Assembly (NCBI RefSeq): GCF_002154555.1
Contig: NZ_MUNF01000296.1
Span: forward strand, 1 to 40,590
DNA from: Streptomyces murinus
GTDB taxonomy: Bacteria; Actinomycetota; Actinomycetes; Streptomycetales; Streptomycetaceae
DNA: 40,590 nucleotides
Direction: 5' to 3'
Each line of letters starts with the position of its first letter. The first letter of the stretch is position 1. Positions 1 to 8,925 of the stretch are shown one piece after another. The position numbers and the translations under genes were made by a program. The notes under the pieces were generated by a model. It did not search any database. It was given only the letters and a program-made list of their open reading frames with translations, and was not told the DNA's origin.

Positions 1-162
1 CCCCCGTCCCCGAGCAGCGGCACCCGGGTGGTCGACGCCGCCCCCGCCGCCGAGGCCCGGCACGACGCCGGCTCGATCGTCCCCGTGGCCGCGGGCGCCG
101 GTCTGGTCGTCCTGATCGGCGGCGCGGCCTACGCGGCACACCGGCGCCGCCGCTCCGAGTGA
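1..162 (+). CDS. C-terminus of a membrane-anchored protein (5' end outside window)
   Basis: Only the last 53 residues are present. They show a Pro/Ser/Ala-rich linker, one hydrophobic helix (about residues 27-45 of the fragment, VPVAAGAGLVVLIGGAAY) and a basic tail HRRRRSE, the usual form of a C-terminal membrane anchor with the protein body outside the cell. The TGA at 160-162 overlaps the GTG start of ecfT (GTGA), so it is the upstream member of the ECF operon. I infer an extracytoplasmic partner of the importer. Its fold and ligand cannot be told from this fragment. Confidence 0.7.
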   Translation, partial: PPSPSSGTRVVDAAPAAEARHDAGSIVPVAAGAGLVVLIGGAAYAAHRRRRSE

Positions 163-1319
163 CCGCCGTGTCCCGTACGGCCGTCGAGGCACCCGCCGCC
201 GAGGCGGCACCGGACCGGGGCGGCCGGCGCCTGCCCCGCACCCTGCACCCCATGGCCTGGTGGGTGTGGGCGCTCGCGCTTGCCACCGCGGTGAGCCGTA
301 CCGACAACCCGCTGCTGCTGCTCCTGGTGCTCGCCGTCCTCGGCTACGTCGTCACTGCCCGGCGCACCGAGGCGCCCTGGGCCCGCGGCTTCGTCTACTA
401 CCTGTACCTCGCTTTGTCGGTGGTCGCGATCCGCGTCGTCTTCCGGGCCGTGTTCGCCACCGGCATCACCCCGCACGACCACTTCCTCTTCTCCCTGCCG
501 CACCTCCCCACCCCCGACTGGTACGCGGGCATCCAGATCGGCGGCCCGGTCTCCCTGGAGGCCCTGCTGTCCTCCGCCACCGACGGGCTCCGCCTCGCCT
601 GCATGCTGGCCTGCGTCGGCGCCGCCAACACCCTCGCCAACCCCAAGCGCGCCCTGCGCGTGCTGCCGGGCGCCCTGTACGAGCTGGGCGTGGCCGTCAC
701 CGTCGCGATCAGCGTGGCGCCCCAGCTGGTGCAGAGCGTCCAACGCGTCGCCCGGGCACGGCGGTTGCGGGCCGGCCGGGCCAAGGGCGTCAAGGCGCTG
801 CGCGCCATCGCGGTCCCGGTCCTTGAGGACGCCCTGGAACGCTCCCTGCGGCTGGCCGCTGCCATGGACTCACGCGGCTACGGCCGCGCGGGCAGCGCTA
901 CCCGCCGCTCCCGCCGGATCACCGGCGCGCTGATGCTGCTGGGCATGTGCGGTCTGTGCGCCGGGGCGTACGGACTCCTCGACGCCACCGCGCCCACCCT
1001 CCTCGGGCTGCCCGCGATGACCTGCGGAGCCGCCCTGTGCGTGGCGGGCCTGCGCCTCGGCGGCCGGCGTGTCACCCGCACCGCCTACCGGCCCGACCCC
1101 TGGCGCCTGCCGGAGTGGTGCGTCGCGGGCAGCGGAGTGCTCTCGGCCGTGCTGCTGTTCAGCGATCTCGGCTACGACCCCGCCCAGCTCAACCCCACCT
1201 ACTATCCCCTCACCTGGCCCGGTCTGCCGCTGGTGCCGACCGCCGCCGTCCTGCTCGCCGGCACCGCCGGCTTCCTCGCCCCGCCGCCCGGCCCCGTCCC
1301 GAGAGCCACCGCACCGTGA
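159..1319 (+). CDS. ecfT: ECF transporter transmembrane T component (EcfT/CbiQ family)
   Basis: 386 aa from a GTG that overlaps the preceding stop. This is the membrane coupling subunit of an energy-coupling-factor importer, linking the ATPases to the substrate-binding S protein. It has several hydrophobic segments (about residues 33-65, 82-100, 135-155 and 255-300, plus more near the C-terminus). The cytoplasmic region carries the two Arg-containing coupling motifs expected of EcfT: VARARRLRAGR near residue 195 and MDSRGYGR near 235. At 386 aa it is longer than a typical CbiQ (about 250 aa), with an extra hydrophobic C-terminal third. It ends with GTGA overlap into the ATPase gene. Substrate is not readable; cobalamin or cobalt is suggested only by the surrounding riboswitches. 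Confidence 0.85.
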   Translation: MTAVSRTAVEAPAAEAAPDRGGRRLPRTLHPMAWWVWALALATAVSRTDNPLLLLLVLAVLGYVVTARRTEAPWARGFVYYLYLALSVVAIRVVFRAVFATGITPHDHFLFSLPHLPTPDWYAGIQIGGPVSLEALLSSATDGLRLACMLACVGAANTLANPKRALRVLPGALYELGVAVTVAISVAPQLVQSVQRVARARRLRAGRAKGVKALRAIAVPVLEDALERSLRLAAAMDSRGYGRAGSATRRSRRITGALMLLGMCGLCAGAYGLLDATAPTLLGLPAMTCGAALCVAGLRLGGRRVTRTAYRPDPWRLPEWCVAGSGVLSAVLLFSDLGYDPAQLNPTYYPLTWPGLPLVPTAAVLLAGTAGFLAPPPGPVPRATAP

Positions 1320-2956
1320 TCACCTTCGACCAGGTCACCGTCCACTACGACGACATGCCCGAGCCCGCCCTGCGGGATGTCGCCCTCACGGTGGACGAGG
1401 GCGAACTCTGCCTCGTCACCGGCCACACGGGCGTCGGCAAGTCGACGCTGCTCGGCGCCGTCAACGGGCTGGTCCCGCACTTCACCGGCGGCACCCTCTA
1501 CGGCCGGGTCACCGTCGACGGCCGTGACACCGCCCACCATCCGCCCCGCGAACTCGCCGATGTCGTCGGCGTGGTGGGCCAGGACCCCATCGACGGCTTC
1601 GTGACCGACACCGTCGAGGAGGAACTCGCCTACGCCATGGAGCAGTTGGCGATCCCGCCCGCGACCATGCGCAAGCGGGTCGAGGAGACCCTCGATCTGC
1701 TCGGCCTCGCCGAGCTGCGGCACCGCGCGCTGCACACGCTCTCCGGCGGCCAGCAGCAGCGCGTCGCGATCGGCTCCGTGCTCACCGCCCACCCGCGCGT
1801 CCTGGTCCTGGACGAACCCACCTCGGCCCTGGACCCGACGGCGGCCGAGGAGGTCCTCGCCGCCGTCACCCGGCTGGTCCACGACCTCGGTGTCACCGTC
1901 CTCATGGCCGAGCACCGCCTGGAGCGGGTCGTGCAGTACGCGGACCGCGTCATCCACCTGCCCGGCGACGGCCGCGCCCGCATCGGCCCGCCCGCCGAGA
2001 TCCTGCGTACGGCCACCATCGCGCCGCCGATCGTGGAGCTGGGCCGGGCCGCCGGCTGGACCCCGCTGCCGCTGTCCATCCGCGACGCCCGCCGCGCCGC
2101 CGCCCCGCTGCGCGCCCGGCTGGCCGAGCGGGCCCCGGCCCCTGTACGGCCGCCGGTCCCGAAGGGCGGCGGGAACCGGCTGCTGGCCGCGCGCGGGGTC
2201 ACGGTCGCCTACCGGGACCTCGCCGCCGTGCGCGCCGTGGACCTCGAACTGCACGCGGGCGAGGTCGTCGCGCTGATGGGCCGCAACGGCTCCGGCAAGT
2301 CCTCCCTGCTGTGGGCCCTCCAGGGCTCCGGACCGCGCCGGGCCGGAAGCGTCCGGGTGCACGGCGAACTCGGCGCGCAGGACCCGCACACGGTGTCCGC
2401 AGCCGAGGCCCGCCGACTCGTCGGACTGGTCCCGCAGACGCCCGCCGACCTGCTCTATCTGGAGAGCGTCGGACAGGAACTCGCCCAGGCGGACGCCGAG
2501 TCGGCGGCCGGGGTGACGGCGCGCGAACTGCTCGACCGGCTCGCGCCCGGCATCGAGGACGCCACGCACCCCCGCGATCTGTCGGAGGGGCAGAAGCTCG
2601 CCCTCGTCCTCGCCGTCCAACTGGCCGCCGCGCCCAGGGTCGTGCTGCTGGACGAGCCGACCCGGGGCCTGGACTACCGGGCCAAGGCGGCGCTGACCGG
2701 CATCGTGGACGCGCTGGCGGCCGAGGGCCGTGCGGTCGTCATCTCCACCCATGACGTCGAGTTCGCGGCCCGCGCCGCCGACCGCGTCGTCGTGATGGCC
2801 GAGGGGGACATCGTCGCCGACGGCCCCACCGCCGAAGTCATCGTCTCCTCCCCGACGTTCGCCCCGCAGACGGCCAAGATACTCGCCCCGTTGCCTTTCC
2901 TGACGGTGGATCAGGTCGCACGCGAGCTGGCGGACACGGACGAGGTGCGGTCATGA
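1316..2956 (+). CDS. ECF transporter fused double ATPase (EcfA-EcfA')
   Basis: 546 aa, two ABC nucleotide-binding domains in one chain. Domain 1: Walker A GHTGVGKST (36-44), signature LSGGQQQR (142-149), Walker B VLVLDEPTSALD (162-173), then H-loop MAEHR. Domain 2, after an Ala/Pro/Arg-rich linker (about 255-288): Walker A GRNGSGKSS (322-330), signature LSEGQKLA (422-429), Walker B VVLLDEPTRGLD (442-453), switch STHDVEF. The GTG at 1316 overlaps the ecfT stop; longer in-frame starts would run through ecfT and are rejected. The ATG of the next gene overlaps its stop. It energises import with EcfT and the S component. The second signature has Glu in place of the second-position Gly, common in the weaker half of such pairs. 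Confidence 0.93.
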   Translation: MITFDQVTVHYDDMPEPALRDVALTVDEGELCLVTGHTGVGKSTLLGAVNGLVPHFTGGTLYGRVTVDGRDTAHHPPRELADVVGVVGQDPIDGFVTDTVEEELAYAMEQLAIPPATMRKRVEETLDLLGLAELRHRALHTLSGGQQQRVAIGSVLTAHPRVLVLDEPTSALDPTAAEEVLAAVTRLVHDLGVTVLMAEHRLERVVQYADRVIHLPGDGRARIGPPAEILRTATIAPPIVELGRAAGWTPLPLSIRDARRAAAPLRARLAERAPAPVRPPVPKGGGNRLLAARGVTVAYRDLAAVRAVDLELHAGEVVALMGRNGSGKSSLLWALQGSGPRRAGSVRVHGELGAQDPHTVSAAEARRLVGLVPQTPADLLYLESVGQELAQADAESAAGVTARELLDRLAPGIEDATHPRDLSEGQKLALVLAVQLAAAPRVVLLDEPTRGLDYRAKAALTGIVDALAAEGRAVVISTHDVEFAARAADRVVVMAEGDIVADGPTAEVIVSSPTFAPQTAKILAPLPFLTVDQVARELADTDEVRS

Positions 2957-3798
2957 GCGGACGCGCGGGGGCCGGGGGACCCGCCATCCGGCTGACCGGC
3001 CGGGCCGGACTGGTCATGGCGCTCGCCGCCCTTCTCGGACTCGTCGCGTTCTTCTGGCCGTTCGTGGTCGCACCCGGCACGTTCGGCTCCTCCTACGCGC
3101 CCCCGCTGATCTTCGGCGTGCTGCTGGTGCTGGTGCTGTGCGTGGTGCTCTCGGAGATCGCCGAGGGCGGCATCGACTCCAAGGCGCTCGCCATGCTCGG
3201 GGTGCTCTCCGCCGTCGACGCCGCCCTGCGCCCCCTCGGGGCCGGTACGGCGGGCATCGAGACGGTCTTCTTCGTCCTGGTCCTGGCCGGCCGGGTGTAC
3301 GGCCCGGGCTTCGGCTTCGTCCTCGGCTGCACCTCGCTGTTCGCCTCGGCGCTGATCACCGGGGGAGTGGGGCCCTGGATGCCGTACCAGATGTTCGGCT
3401 GCGCGTTCGTCGGCATGCTCGCCGGCTTCCTGCCCCGGGCGAGCGGCCGCCGCGAGGTGCTGATGCTCGCCGTCTACGGCTCGCTGTCCGGCTACCTCTT
3501 CGGTTTCCTGCTCAACCTCTCCTTCTGGCCGTTCTCCCTGGACCCGAACAGCTCGATCGCCTATCTGCCGGGCCTGCCCTTCACCGAGCAGTGGCACCGC
3601 TACGTCGCCTTCGACCTCGCCACCTCGCTGGGCTGGGACACCGGCCGGGCCGTCACCAACTTCGTGTGCGTGCTGCTGGCCGGTCCCGCGGTGCTGACCA
3701 CCTTCCGGCGCGCCGCCCGCCGCGCCCGCTTCCGGGCACCGGTGCGTTTCGCCGGCCCCCGGGAGCGGCCCGCGCGGGGCGCGGACGGCGTGGCGTGA
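2953..3798 (+). CDS. ECF transporter S component (substrate-binding membrane protein)
   Basis: 281 aa with about six hydrophobic segments (roughly residues 18-40, 47-66, 74-92, 98-125, 133-153, 168-190) and a basic cytoplasmic C-terminal tail rich in Arg/Pro. ATG overlaps the ATPase stop (ATGA), so the three importer subunits are translationally coupled. Motifs such as VYGPGFGFVLGCTSLFASAL and GPWMPYQMFGCAFVGMLAG resemble the ECF substrate-specific family in which Gly-rich helices line the pocket. The ligand is not determined by sequence. Because a cobalamin riboswitch and cobalt/B12 genes follow, cobalamin, a corrinoid or cobalt is my best guess. Confidence 0.8.
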   Translation: MSGRAGAGGPAIRLTGRAGLVMALAALLGLVAFFWPFVVAPGTFGSSYAPPLIFGVLLVLVLCVVLSEIAEGGIDSKALAMLGVLSAVDAALRPLGAGTAGIETVFFVLVLAGRVYGPGFGFVLGCTSLFASALITGGVGPWMPYQMFGCAFVGMLAGFLPRASGRREVLMLAVYGSLSGYLFGFLLNLSFWPFSLDPNSSIAYLPGLPFTEQWHRYVAFDLATSLGWDTGRAVTNFVCVLLAGPAVLTTFRRAARRARFRAPVRFAGPRERPARGADGVA

Positions 3799-3827
3799 AG
3801 ACGCACCGAATCCCCGGGGACACTGGA

Positions 3828-3853
3828 TTTACTAGGACGTCCAACTATATATT
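3828..3853 (+). promoter_or_regulatory. Candidate promoter ahead of the mmsA-operon riboswitch
   Basis: A rare AT-rich patch TATATATT (3846-3853) lies 12 bp before the aptamer and works as a -10-like element. A TTTACT at 3828-3833 is -35-like, but the 14-bp spacing is short. It suggests that the riboswitch and mms operon have their own start and are not only read through from the ECF operon. Confidence 0.35.
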
Positions 3854-3865
3854 CGGGGGAGAAGG

Positions 3866-4014
3866 CCCGCGGTGCAGGGAAGCCGGTGTGAATCCGGCGC
3901 GGTCCCGCCACTGTGACCGGGGAGTACGCCGTCGAGCAGGACGCCACTGACGAGCTGGATGTCGGGAAGGCGGACGGCGCGCGCTGATCCGGGAGTCAGG
4001 ATACCGGCCGCGGG
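3866..4014 (+). ncRNA. Cobalamin (AdoCbl) riboswitch, leader of the mmsA operon
   Basis: Closing stem P1 is CCCGCGG (3866-3872) with CCGCGGG (4008-4014). Inside are GGTGCAGGGAAGCCGGTG, GAATCCGGCGC, the B12-box core CGCCACTGTGACCGG (3906-3920) and the 3' GAGTCAGGATACC (3993-4005), in the family order. It points to mmsA, whose ATG is 244 nt downstream; no other convincing gene lies between. In the family, cobalamin binding switches downstream genes off. A cobalamin switch in front of valine-catabolism genes is unusual (see findings). Confidence 0.93.
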
Positions 4015-4085
4015 ATGTTCCGTGTTGTCCACGAGGATGGAGCCGACACGCATGGCACCCCTGCGCACCCATGATCCCGGCGCGA

Positions 4086-4111
4086 GCCGACGCGGGCCGT
4101 CCCCGCGCGGC
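4086..4111 (+). terminator. Hairpin in the long leader between riboswitch 1 and mmsA
   Basis: GCCG-A-CGCGGG pairs with CCCGCG-CGGC around a CCGTC loop: ten base pairs with one bulged A. It sits 72 nt after the aptamer in the 244-nt stretch before mmsA, so it is a candidate transcription terminator of the expression platform. There is no U-run, as is common in Streptomyces. The rest of 4015-4258 shows no supported gene; GAGAG at 4245-4249 is the likely mmsA ribosome-binding site. Confidence 0.35.
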
Positions 4112-4258
4112 AATCCGGCCGTACCGGTCTGAGGGCTCGTCCCGCCACCGCGTCTTTCGCGCCGCCCCGGCACACCCGCCTGCGCCCTCGCGCATCCGGC
4201 CGTGTGCCGCTGCCGCGCGCCATCCCGGATCACCCCCACCTGACGAGAGCAGGCAGCC

Positions 4259-5782
4259 ATGATCCGTCCCCAAGCACCCTCCGCCGTACGCGAGTTGACC
4301 CACTTCGTCGACGGCAAGCACTCCCTGGGCACCTCCGGGGCCCACGGCGAGGTGTACGACCCCAACACCGGCGAGGTCCAGGCCCTGGTGCCGCTCGCCG
4401 ACCGGGGCGAGACCACGGCGGCGATCACCTCCGCCGCCGAGGCACAGCGCGCCTGGGCCGAGTGGAACCCGCAGCGCCGCGCCCGCGTCCTGCTGCGCTT
4501 CCTCCAGCTCGCCGAGCAGGAGAAGGACGCGCTGGCCCGGCTGCTGTCGGCCGAGCACGGCAAGACCGTCGCCGACGCCCATGGCGACCTCCAGCGCGGC
4601 CTGGACGTCGTGGAGTTCGCCGCCGGCATCCCGCACCTGCTCAAGGGCGAGTTCAGCGACAACGCAGGCACCGGCATCGATGTGCATTCCCTGCGCGTAC
4701 CCCTCGGCGTCATCGCGGGCATCACCCCGTTCAACTTCCCCGCCATGATCCCGCTCTGGCAGGCCGCACCCGCCCTGGCCTGCGGCAACGCCTTCGTCCT
4801 CAAGCCTTCCGAGCGCAACCCGTCGGTGCCGCTGCGGCTCGCCGAACTCTTCCTTGAGGCGGGCCTGCCGCCGGGCGTGCTCAATGTCGTCAACGGCGCC
4901 CGGGACGCCGTCGACACCCTCCTGGAGGACCCGCGCGTCGCCGCCCTCGGCTTCGTCGGCTCCACCCCGATCGCCGCGCACGTCTACGCCACCGCCGCCG
5001 CCCACGGCAAGCGCGCCCAGTGCTTCGGCGGCGCCAAGAACCACCTCATCGTGATGCCGGACGCCGATCTGGACCAGGCGGTGGACGCGCTGATCGGCGC
5101 CGGGTACGGCTCGGCCGGTGAACGCTGCATGGCCATCTCCGTCGCCGTGCCGGTCGGCGAGGCCACCGCGGACGCCCTCGTCGCCCGGCTCACCGAACGC
5201 ATCGCCGCCCTGCGCATCGGCCGCAGCGACGACCCCGAGGCCGACTTCGGCCCGCTGGTCGCCCCCGAGGCCCTGCGCAGGGTCCGCGAGTACGTCGACC
5301 TCGGGGTCCAGGAGGGCGCCGAACTCGTCGTGGACGGACGGGACTTCGTGCTCCCCGGCCATGAGAAGGGCTTCTTCGCCGGAGCCTCCCTCTTCGACCG
5401 GGTCACCCCGGACATGCGGATCTACCAGGAGGAGATCTTCGGCCCGGTCCTCTCGGTCGTGCGCGCCGCCGACTACGAGGAGGCCCTGCGCCTGCCCAGC
5501 GAGCACCGCTACGGCAACGGCGTCGCGATCTTCACCCGCGACGGGGACACCGCCCGCGACTTCACCCGCCGGGTGAACACCGGCATGGTCGGCGTGAACG
5601 TGCCCATCCCGGTGCCCGTCGCCCACCACACCTTCGGCGGCTGGAAGCGCTCCGGCTTCGGCGACCTCGGCCAGCACGGCCCGGACGCGATCCGCTTCTG
5701 CACCCGCACCAAGACCGTCACCTCCCGCTGGCCCGCCGGCCGCCGCGAGGGCGCCTCCTTCACGATCCCCACGATGGGCTGA
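4259..5782 (+). CDS. mmsA: CoA-acylating methylmalonate-semialdehyde dehydrogenase
   Basis: 507 aa, the normal family length. It converts methylmalonate semialdehyde, NAD+ and CoA to propionyl-CoA, the last step of valine breakdown. The N-terminal FVDG and YDPNTGEV, the cofactor segment GITPFNFPAMIPLWQ (155-169), FVGSTPIA and FGGAKNH (256-262), and the catalytic Cys290 in YGSAGERCMA are specific to the MMSDH branch of the aldehyde dehydrogenases. The ending PFx-type C-terminus (VTSRWP) also fits. It is the first gene behind riboswitch 1 and is followed after 7 nt by the acyl-CoA dehydrogenase. Its product propionyl-CoA needs either B12-dependent mutase or the methylcitrate cycle encoded at 13454-17023. 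Confidence 0.95.
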   Translation: MIRPQAPSAVRELTHFVDGKHSLGTSGAHGEVYDPNTGEVQALVPLADRGETTAAITSAAEAQRAWAEWNPQRRARVLLRFLQLAEQEKDALARLLSAEHGKTVADAHGDLQRGLDVVEFAAGIPHLLKGEFSDNAGTGIDVHSLRVPLGVIAGITPFNFPAMIPLWQAAPALACGNAFVLKPSERNPSVPLRLAELFLEAGLPPGVLNVVNGARDAVDTLLEDPRVAALGFVGSTPIAAHVYATAAAHGKRAQCFGGAKNHLIVMPDADLDQAVDALIGAGYGSAGERCMAISVAVPVGEATADALVARLTERIAALRIGRSDDPEADFGPLVAPEALRRVREYVDLGVQEGAELVVDGRDFVLPGHEKGFFAGASLFDRVTPDMRIYQEEIFGPVLSVVRAADYEEALRLPSEHRYGNGVAIFTRDGDTARDFTRRVNTGMVGVNVPIPVPVAHHTFGGWKRSGFGDLGQHGPDAIRFCTRTKTVTSRWPAGRREGASFTIPTMG

Positions 5783-5789
5783 GCGCCGT

Positions 5790-6938
5790 ATGACCACCAC
5801 CCTGCTCACCGAGGACCAGCAAGCCCTCGTCGAGACCACCCTCGACTTCGCCCAGGACCACCTCGCCCCGCACGCCCTGGACTGGGACCGCGACCGGCAC
5901 TTCCCCGTCGACGTCCTGCGCAAGGCCGCGGGGCTCGGCCTCGGCGGCGTCTACGTCCGCGAACAGCACGGCGGATCCGCCCTCGGCCGGGCCGACGGCG
6001 TGCTCGTCTTCGAGACCCTGGCCTCCGGCTGCCCCGCCATCGCCGGCTATCTGTCCATCCACAACATGGTCGCCTGGATGATCGACCACTACGGCGACGA
6101 CGCCCAGCGCGAGCGGTGGCTGCCCCGGCTGTGCGCGATGGACGACCTCGCGAGCTACTGCCTGACCGAACCCGGCGCCGGCTCCGACGCGGCCGCCCTC
6201 ACCACCCGTGCCGTACCCGACGGCGACCACTACGTGCTCACCGGCGTCAAACAGTTCATCTCCGGCGCGGGCGCCGCCCAGGTGTACGTGGTGATGGCCC
6301 GCACCGGCGAACCCGGCCCCCGCGGCATCTCCGCCTTCCTGGTCGACAAGGACGACCCGGGCATCTCCTTCGGCCCGAACGAACGCAAGATGGGCTGGCA
6401 CGCCCAGCCCACCCGCCAGGTCGTCCTGGACGGCGTCCGGATCCCCGCCGACCGGCTCCTCGGCCGTGCGGGCGAGGGTTTCCGGATCGCGATGAACGGC
6501 CTGAACGGCGGCCGCCTCGGCATCGCCGCCTGCTCCCTCGGCGGCGCCCGCAGCGCCCTGGACCGCAGCCTCGCCCACCTCGCCGACCGGGAGGCGTTCG
6601 GCGCCCGCCTCCTGGACGCCCAGGCGCTGCGCTTCCGCCTCGCCGACATGGCGACCGAGCTGACCGCCGCCCGCGCCCTGGTCCAGCAGGCGGCCCGCGC
6701 CCTGGACGCCGGGGACCCCCAGGCGCCGTATCTGTGCGCCATGGCGAAGCGGTTCGCCACCGACACCGGGTACTCGGTCGCCGACCGCGCCCTGCAACTG
6801 CACGGCGGATACGGCTACCTCGCCGAGTACGGCATTGAGAAGATCGTCCGCGACCTTCGCGTCCACCAGATCCTGGAAGGAACCAACGAGATCATGCGTG
6901 TCATCGTGGCCCGCGGCCTGACGGAGGCCCTCGGATGA
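5790..6938 (+). CDS. Acyl-CoA dehydrogenase (probable isobutyryl-CoA dehydrogenase)
   Basis: 382 aa FAD flavoprotein. It should oxidise isobutyryl-CoA to methacrylyl-CoA. Family signatures: YCLTEPGAGSDAAAL near residues 123-137, the KQFISGAG motif, the FGARLLDAQALRFRLADM segment, and the C-terminal HGGYGYLAEYGIEKIVRD. The catalytic base is Glu363 in LEGTNEIMR. It lies 7 nt after mmsA, and its stop overlaps the ATG of the hydrolase gene (ATGA). The operon with mmsA, the 3-hydroxyisobutyryl-CoA hydrolase and mmsB supports the branched-chain substrate; the sequence alone would allow another short-chain acyl-CoA. Confidence 0.9.
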   Translation: MTTTLLTEDQQALVETTLDFAQDHLAPHALDWDRDRHFPVDVLRKAAGLGLGGVYVREQHGGSALGRADGVLVFETLASGCPAIAGYLSIHNMVAWMIDHYGDDAQRERWLPRLCAMDDLASYCLTEPGAGSDAAALTTRAVPDGDHYVLTGVKQFISGAGAAQVYVVMARTGEPGPRGISAFLVDKDDPGISFGPNERKMGWHAQPTRQVVLDGVRIPADRLLGRAGEGFRIAMNGLNGGRLGIAACSLGGARSALDRSLAHLADREAFGARLLDAQALRFRLADMATELTAARALVQQAARALDAGDPQAPYLCAMAKRFATDTGYSVADRALQLHGGYGYLAEYGIEKIVRDLRVHQILEGTNEIMRVIVARGLTEALG

Positions 6939-8014
6939 GCAACGACACCGAGGAACCCGTCCTCCTGCGCACCGAGGGCCGGGCCGCCCGGATCATCCTC
7001 AACCGGCCCAGGGCCCTCAACGCCCTCACCCATGAGATGGTCACCCGCATCGACGCGGCGCTGACCGACTGGGAGCACGACCCGGCCGTGCGGACCGTCG
7101 TCATCAGCGGCGCCGGTACGCGCGGACTGTGCGCGGGCGGCGACATCCGCGCCATCCACGACGACGCCCGGGCGGGCGACGGCACCGCCTCGGCCGCGTT
7201 CTGGCGGGACGAGTACCACCTCAACGCCCGCACCGCCAGCTACCCCAAGCCGTACGTCGCCCTCATGGACGGCATCGTGATGGGCGGCGGGGTCGGCGTC
7301 TCCGCGCACGGCGGCGTCCGCGTCGTCACCGAGCGCTCGCGGATCGCGATGCCGGAGACCGGGATCGGCTTCATCCCGGACGTCGGCGGCACCTACCTCC
7401 TCTCCCGGGCGCCCGGTGAGCTGGGCACCCACCTCGCCCTGACGGGAAATCAGATCGGCGCCGGTGACGCCCTGCTGTGCGGGCTCGCCGACCACTACGT
7501 GCCCTCCGACGCCCTGGACGCCCTGCTGGCCGACCTCGCCGCGATGCCCGTGGCCGAGGCCCTGGCACGGCACGAACAGCCCGCACCGCGAGGCGTGTTG
7601 ACCGAGCAGCGGAGCTGGATCGACGCCTGCTACTGCGCCGACTCCGTCGAGGAGATCGTCGAGCGGCTGTGCGCGCACGGCGGCACGGAGGCCAAGGAGG
7701 CGGCCGAGACCCTGCTCGCCAAGTCGCCCACCGCGCTCAAGGTCACCCTCGCCGCCCTCAGCCGCGCCCGCCGGCTCGGGACCCTGGAGGAGGTCCTCGA
7801 CCAGGAGTACCGCGTCTCGTGCGTCGGGCTGATGGGCCCCGACCTGGTGGAGGGCGTCCGCGCCCAGATCATCGACAAGGACCGCGACCCGCACTGGTCA
7901 CCGGCGACCCTGGCCGAGGTCACCGACGCCGACGTGGAGCGCTTCTTCGCCCCGCTCGGCGACCGCGAACTCGGGCTCGCCGGGCCCGGCGGCACGACGG
8001 AGGCGACGCGGTGA
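6935..8014 (+). CDS. 3-hydroxyisobutyryl-CoA hydrolase (crotonase family)
   Basis: 359 aa, longer than hydratases (about 260 aa) and right for HIBCH. It hydrolyses 3-hydroxyisobutyryl-CoA to free 3-hydroxyisobutyrate, the step that lets the pathway leave CoA esters. Visible: LNRPRALNALTHEM, the oxyanion segment GLCAGGDIRAI, then MDGIVMGGGVGVSAHG and the HIBCH-typical RIAMPETGIGFIPDVGGTYLLSR. The C-terminal part includes the DLVEGVRAQIIDKDRDPHW helix found in the family. ATG overlaps the stop of the acyl-CoA dehydrogenase, and its own stop overlaps the GTG of mmsB. Confidence 0.92.
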   Translation: MSNDTEEPVLLRTEGRAARIILNRPRALNALTHEMVTRIDAALTDWEHDPAVRTVVISGAGTRGLCAGGDIRAIHDDARAGDGTASAAFWRDEYHLNARTASYPKPYVALMDGIVMGGGVGVSAHGGVRVVTERSRIAMPETGIGFIPDVGGTYLLSRAPGELGTHLALTGNQIGAGDALLCGLADHYVPSDALDALLADLAAMPVAEALARHEQPAPRGVLTEQRSWIDACYCADSVEEIVERLCAHGGTEAKEAAETLLAKSPTALKVTLAALSRARRLGTLEEVLDQEYRVSCVGLMGPDLVEGVRAQIIDKDRDPHWSPATLAEVTDADVERFFAPLGDRELGLAGPGGTTEATR

Positions 8015-8925
8015 GCGGAAACGGCGGGGCGCGCCGCACCGTCGCCTTCATCGGGCTCGGGCACATGGGCGGTCCGATGGCCGCCAACCTGGCCGGGGCC
8101 GGGCACCGGGTACGCGGACACGACCTGGTGCCCGAGGCCCTGGCGGCCGCCGCGCGGGCGGGGGTGGAGCCCGCCGGATCCGCGGCCGAGGCGGTGGCCG
8201 ACGCGGACACGGTGATCACCATGCTCCCCGCAGGGCGCCATGTCCTGGACCTGTACGACACCTTGCTACCGGCGGCCCGGCCCGGCACCCTCTTCGTCGA
8301 CTGCTCCACCATCGACGTCGCCGACGCCCGCACCGCCCATGAACGCGCCGTCACCGCCGGGATGCGGGCACTGGACGCACCCGTCTCCGGCGGAGTGGTC
8401 GGCGCCGAGGCCGGCACGCTGACCTTCATGGCCGGCGGCGGGGAGGCCGAATTCGCGGGCACCCGCCCCCTGTTGGACGTCATGGGCGGCAAGGCCGTGC
8501 ACTGCGGCGGCCCCGGTGCCGGGCAGGCGGCGAAGATCTGCAACAACATGATCCTCGGCGTCTCCATGATCGCCGTGAGCGAGGCGTTCGTCCTCGGCGA
8601 GCGTCTGGGACTGTCCCACCAGGCCCTGTTCGACGTCGCGTCCACGGCGTCCGGGCAGTGCTGGGCGCTCAGCGTCAACTGCCCGGTCCCGGGCCCGGTC
8701 CCGACAAGCCCCGCCAACCGGGACTACCGGCCCGGCTTCGCCGCCGCGCTCATGGCCAAGGATCTGGGCCTCGCCGCCAACGCGGTCAAGGCGGGCGGTG
8801 TACAGGCCGAACTCGGGCTCAGGGCGGCCGAGTTGTACGCCGAATACGCCGAACGGGTCGGCGCCGTCGAGGACTTCTCGGGCATCGTACGCACCATCAG
8901 GGAACAGGGCGGAGAGTGCGCATGA
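8011..8925 (+). CDS. mmsB: 3-hydroxyisobutyrate dehydrogenase
   Basis: 304 aa from the GTG at 8011 (GTGA overlap with the upstream stop); an in-frame extension further upstream is only read-through of another frame. It is an NAD-dependent beta-hydroxyacid dehydrogenase converting 3-hydroxyisobutyrate to methylmalonate semialdehyde, the MmsA substrate. Rossmann motif [15 protein letters not shown] (13-27), substrate motif [22 protein letters not shown] (122-143) and catalytic Lys175 in [12 protein letters not shown] are all present, with the C-terminal KDLGLA region. The next gene ATG overlaps its stop. Confidence 0.94.
   Translation: MSGNGGARRTVAFIGLGHMGGPMAANLAGAGHRVRGHDLVPEALAAAARAGVEPAGSAAEAVADADTVITMLPAGRHVLDLYDTLLPAARPGTLFVDCSTIDVADARTAHERAVTAGMRALDAPVSGGVVGAEAGTLTFMAGGGEAEFAGTRPLLDVMGGKAVHCGGPGAGQAAKICNNMILGVSMIAVSEAFVLGERLGLSHQALFDVASTASGQCWALSVNCPVPGPVPTSPANRDYRPGFAAALMAKDLGLAANAVKAGGVQAELGLRAAELYAEYAERVGAVEDFSGIVRTIREQGGECA

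Noticed and set aside
4037-4132. 31-codon reading frame between riboswitch 1 and mmsA
   Set aside because: No ribosome-binding site of note, Arg/Pro-rich composition typical of out-of-frame GC-rich sequence, and no family resemblance. A leader peptide cannot be excluded.
3845-5923. Long minus-strand open frame opposite mmsA and riboswitch 1
   Set aside because: It crosses the aptamer and the antisense of mmsA, with no domain or start signal.
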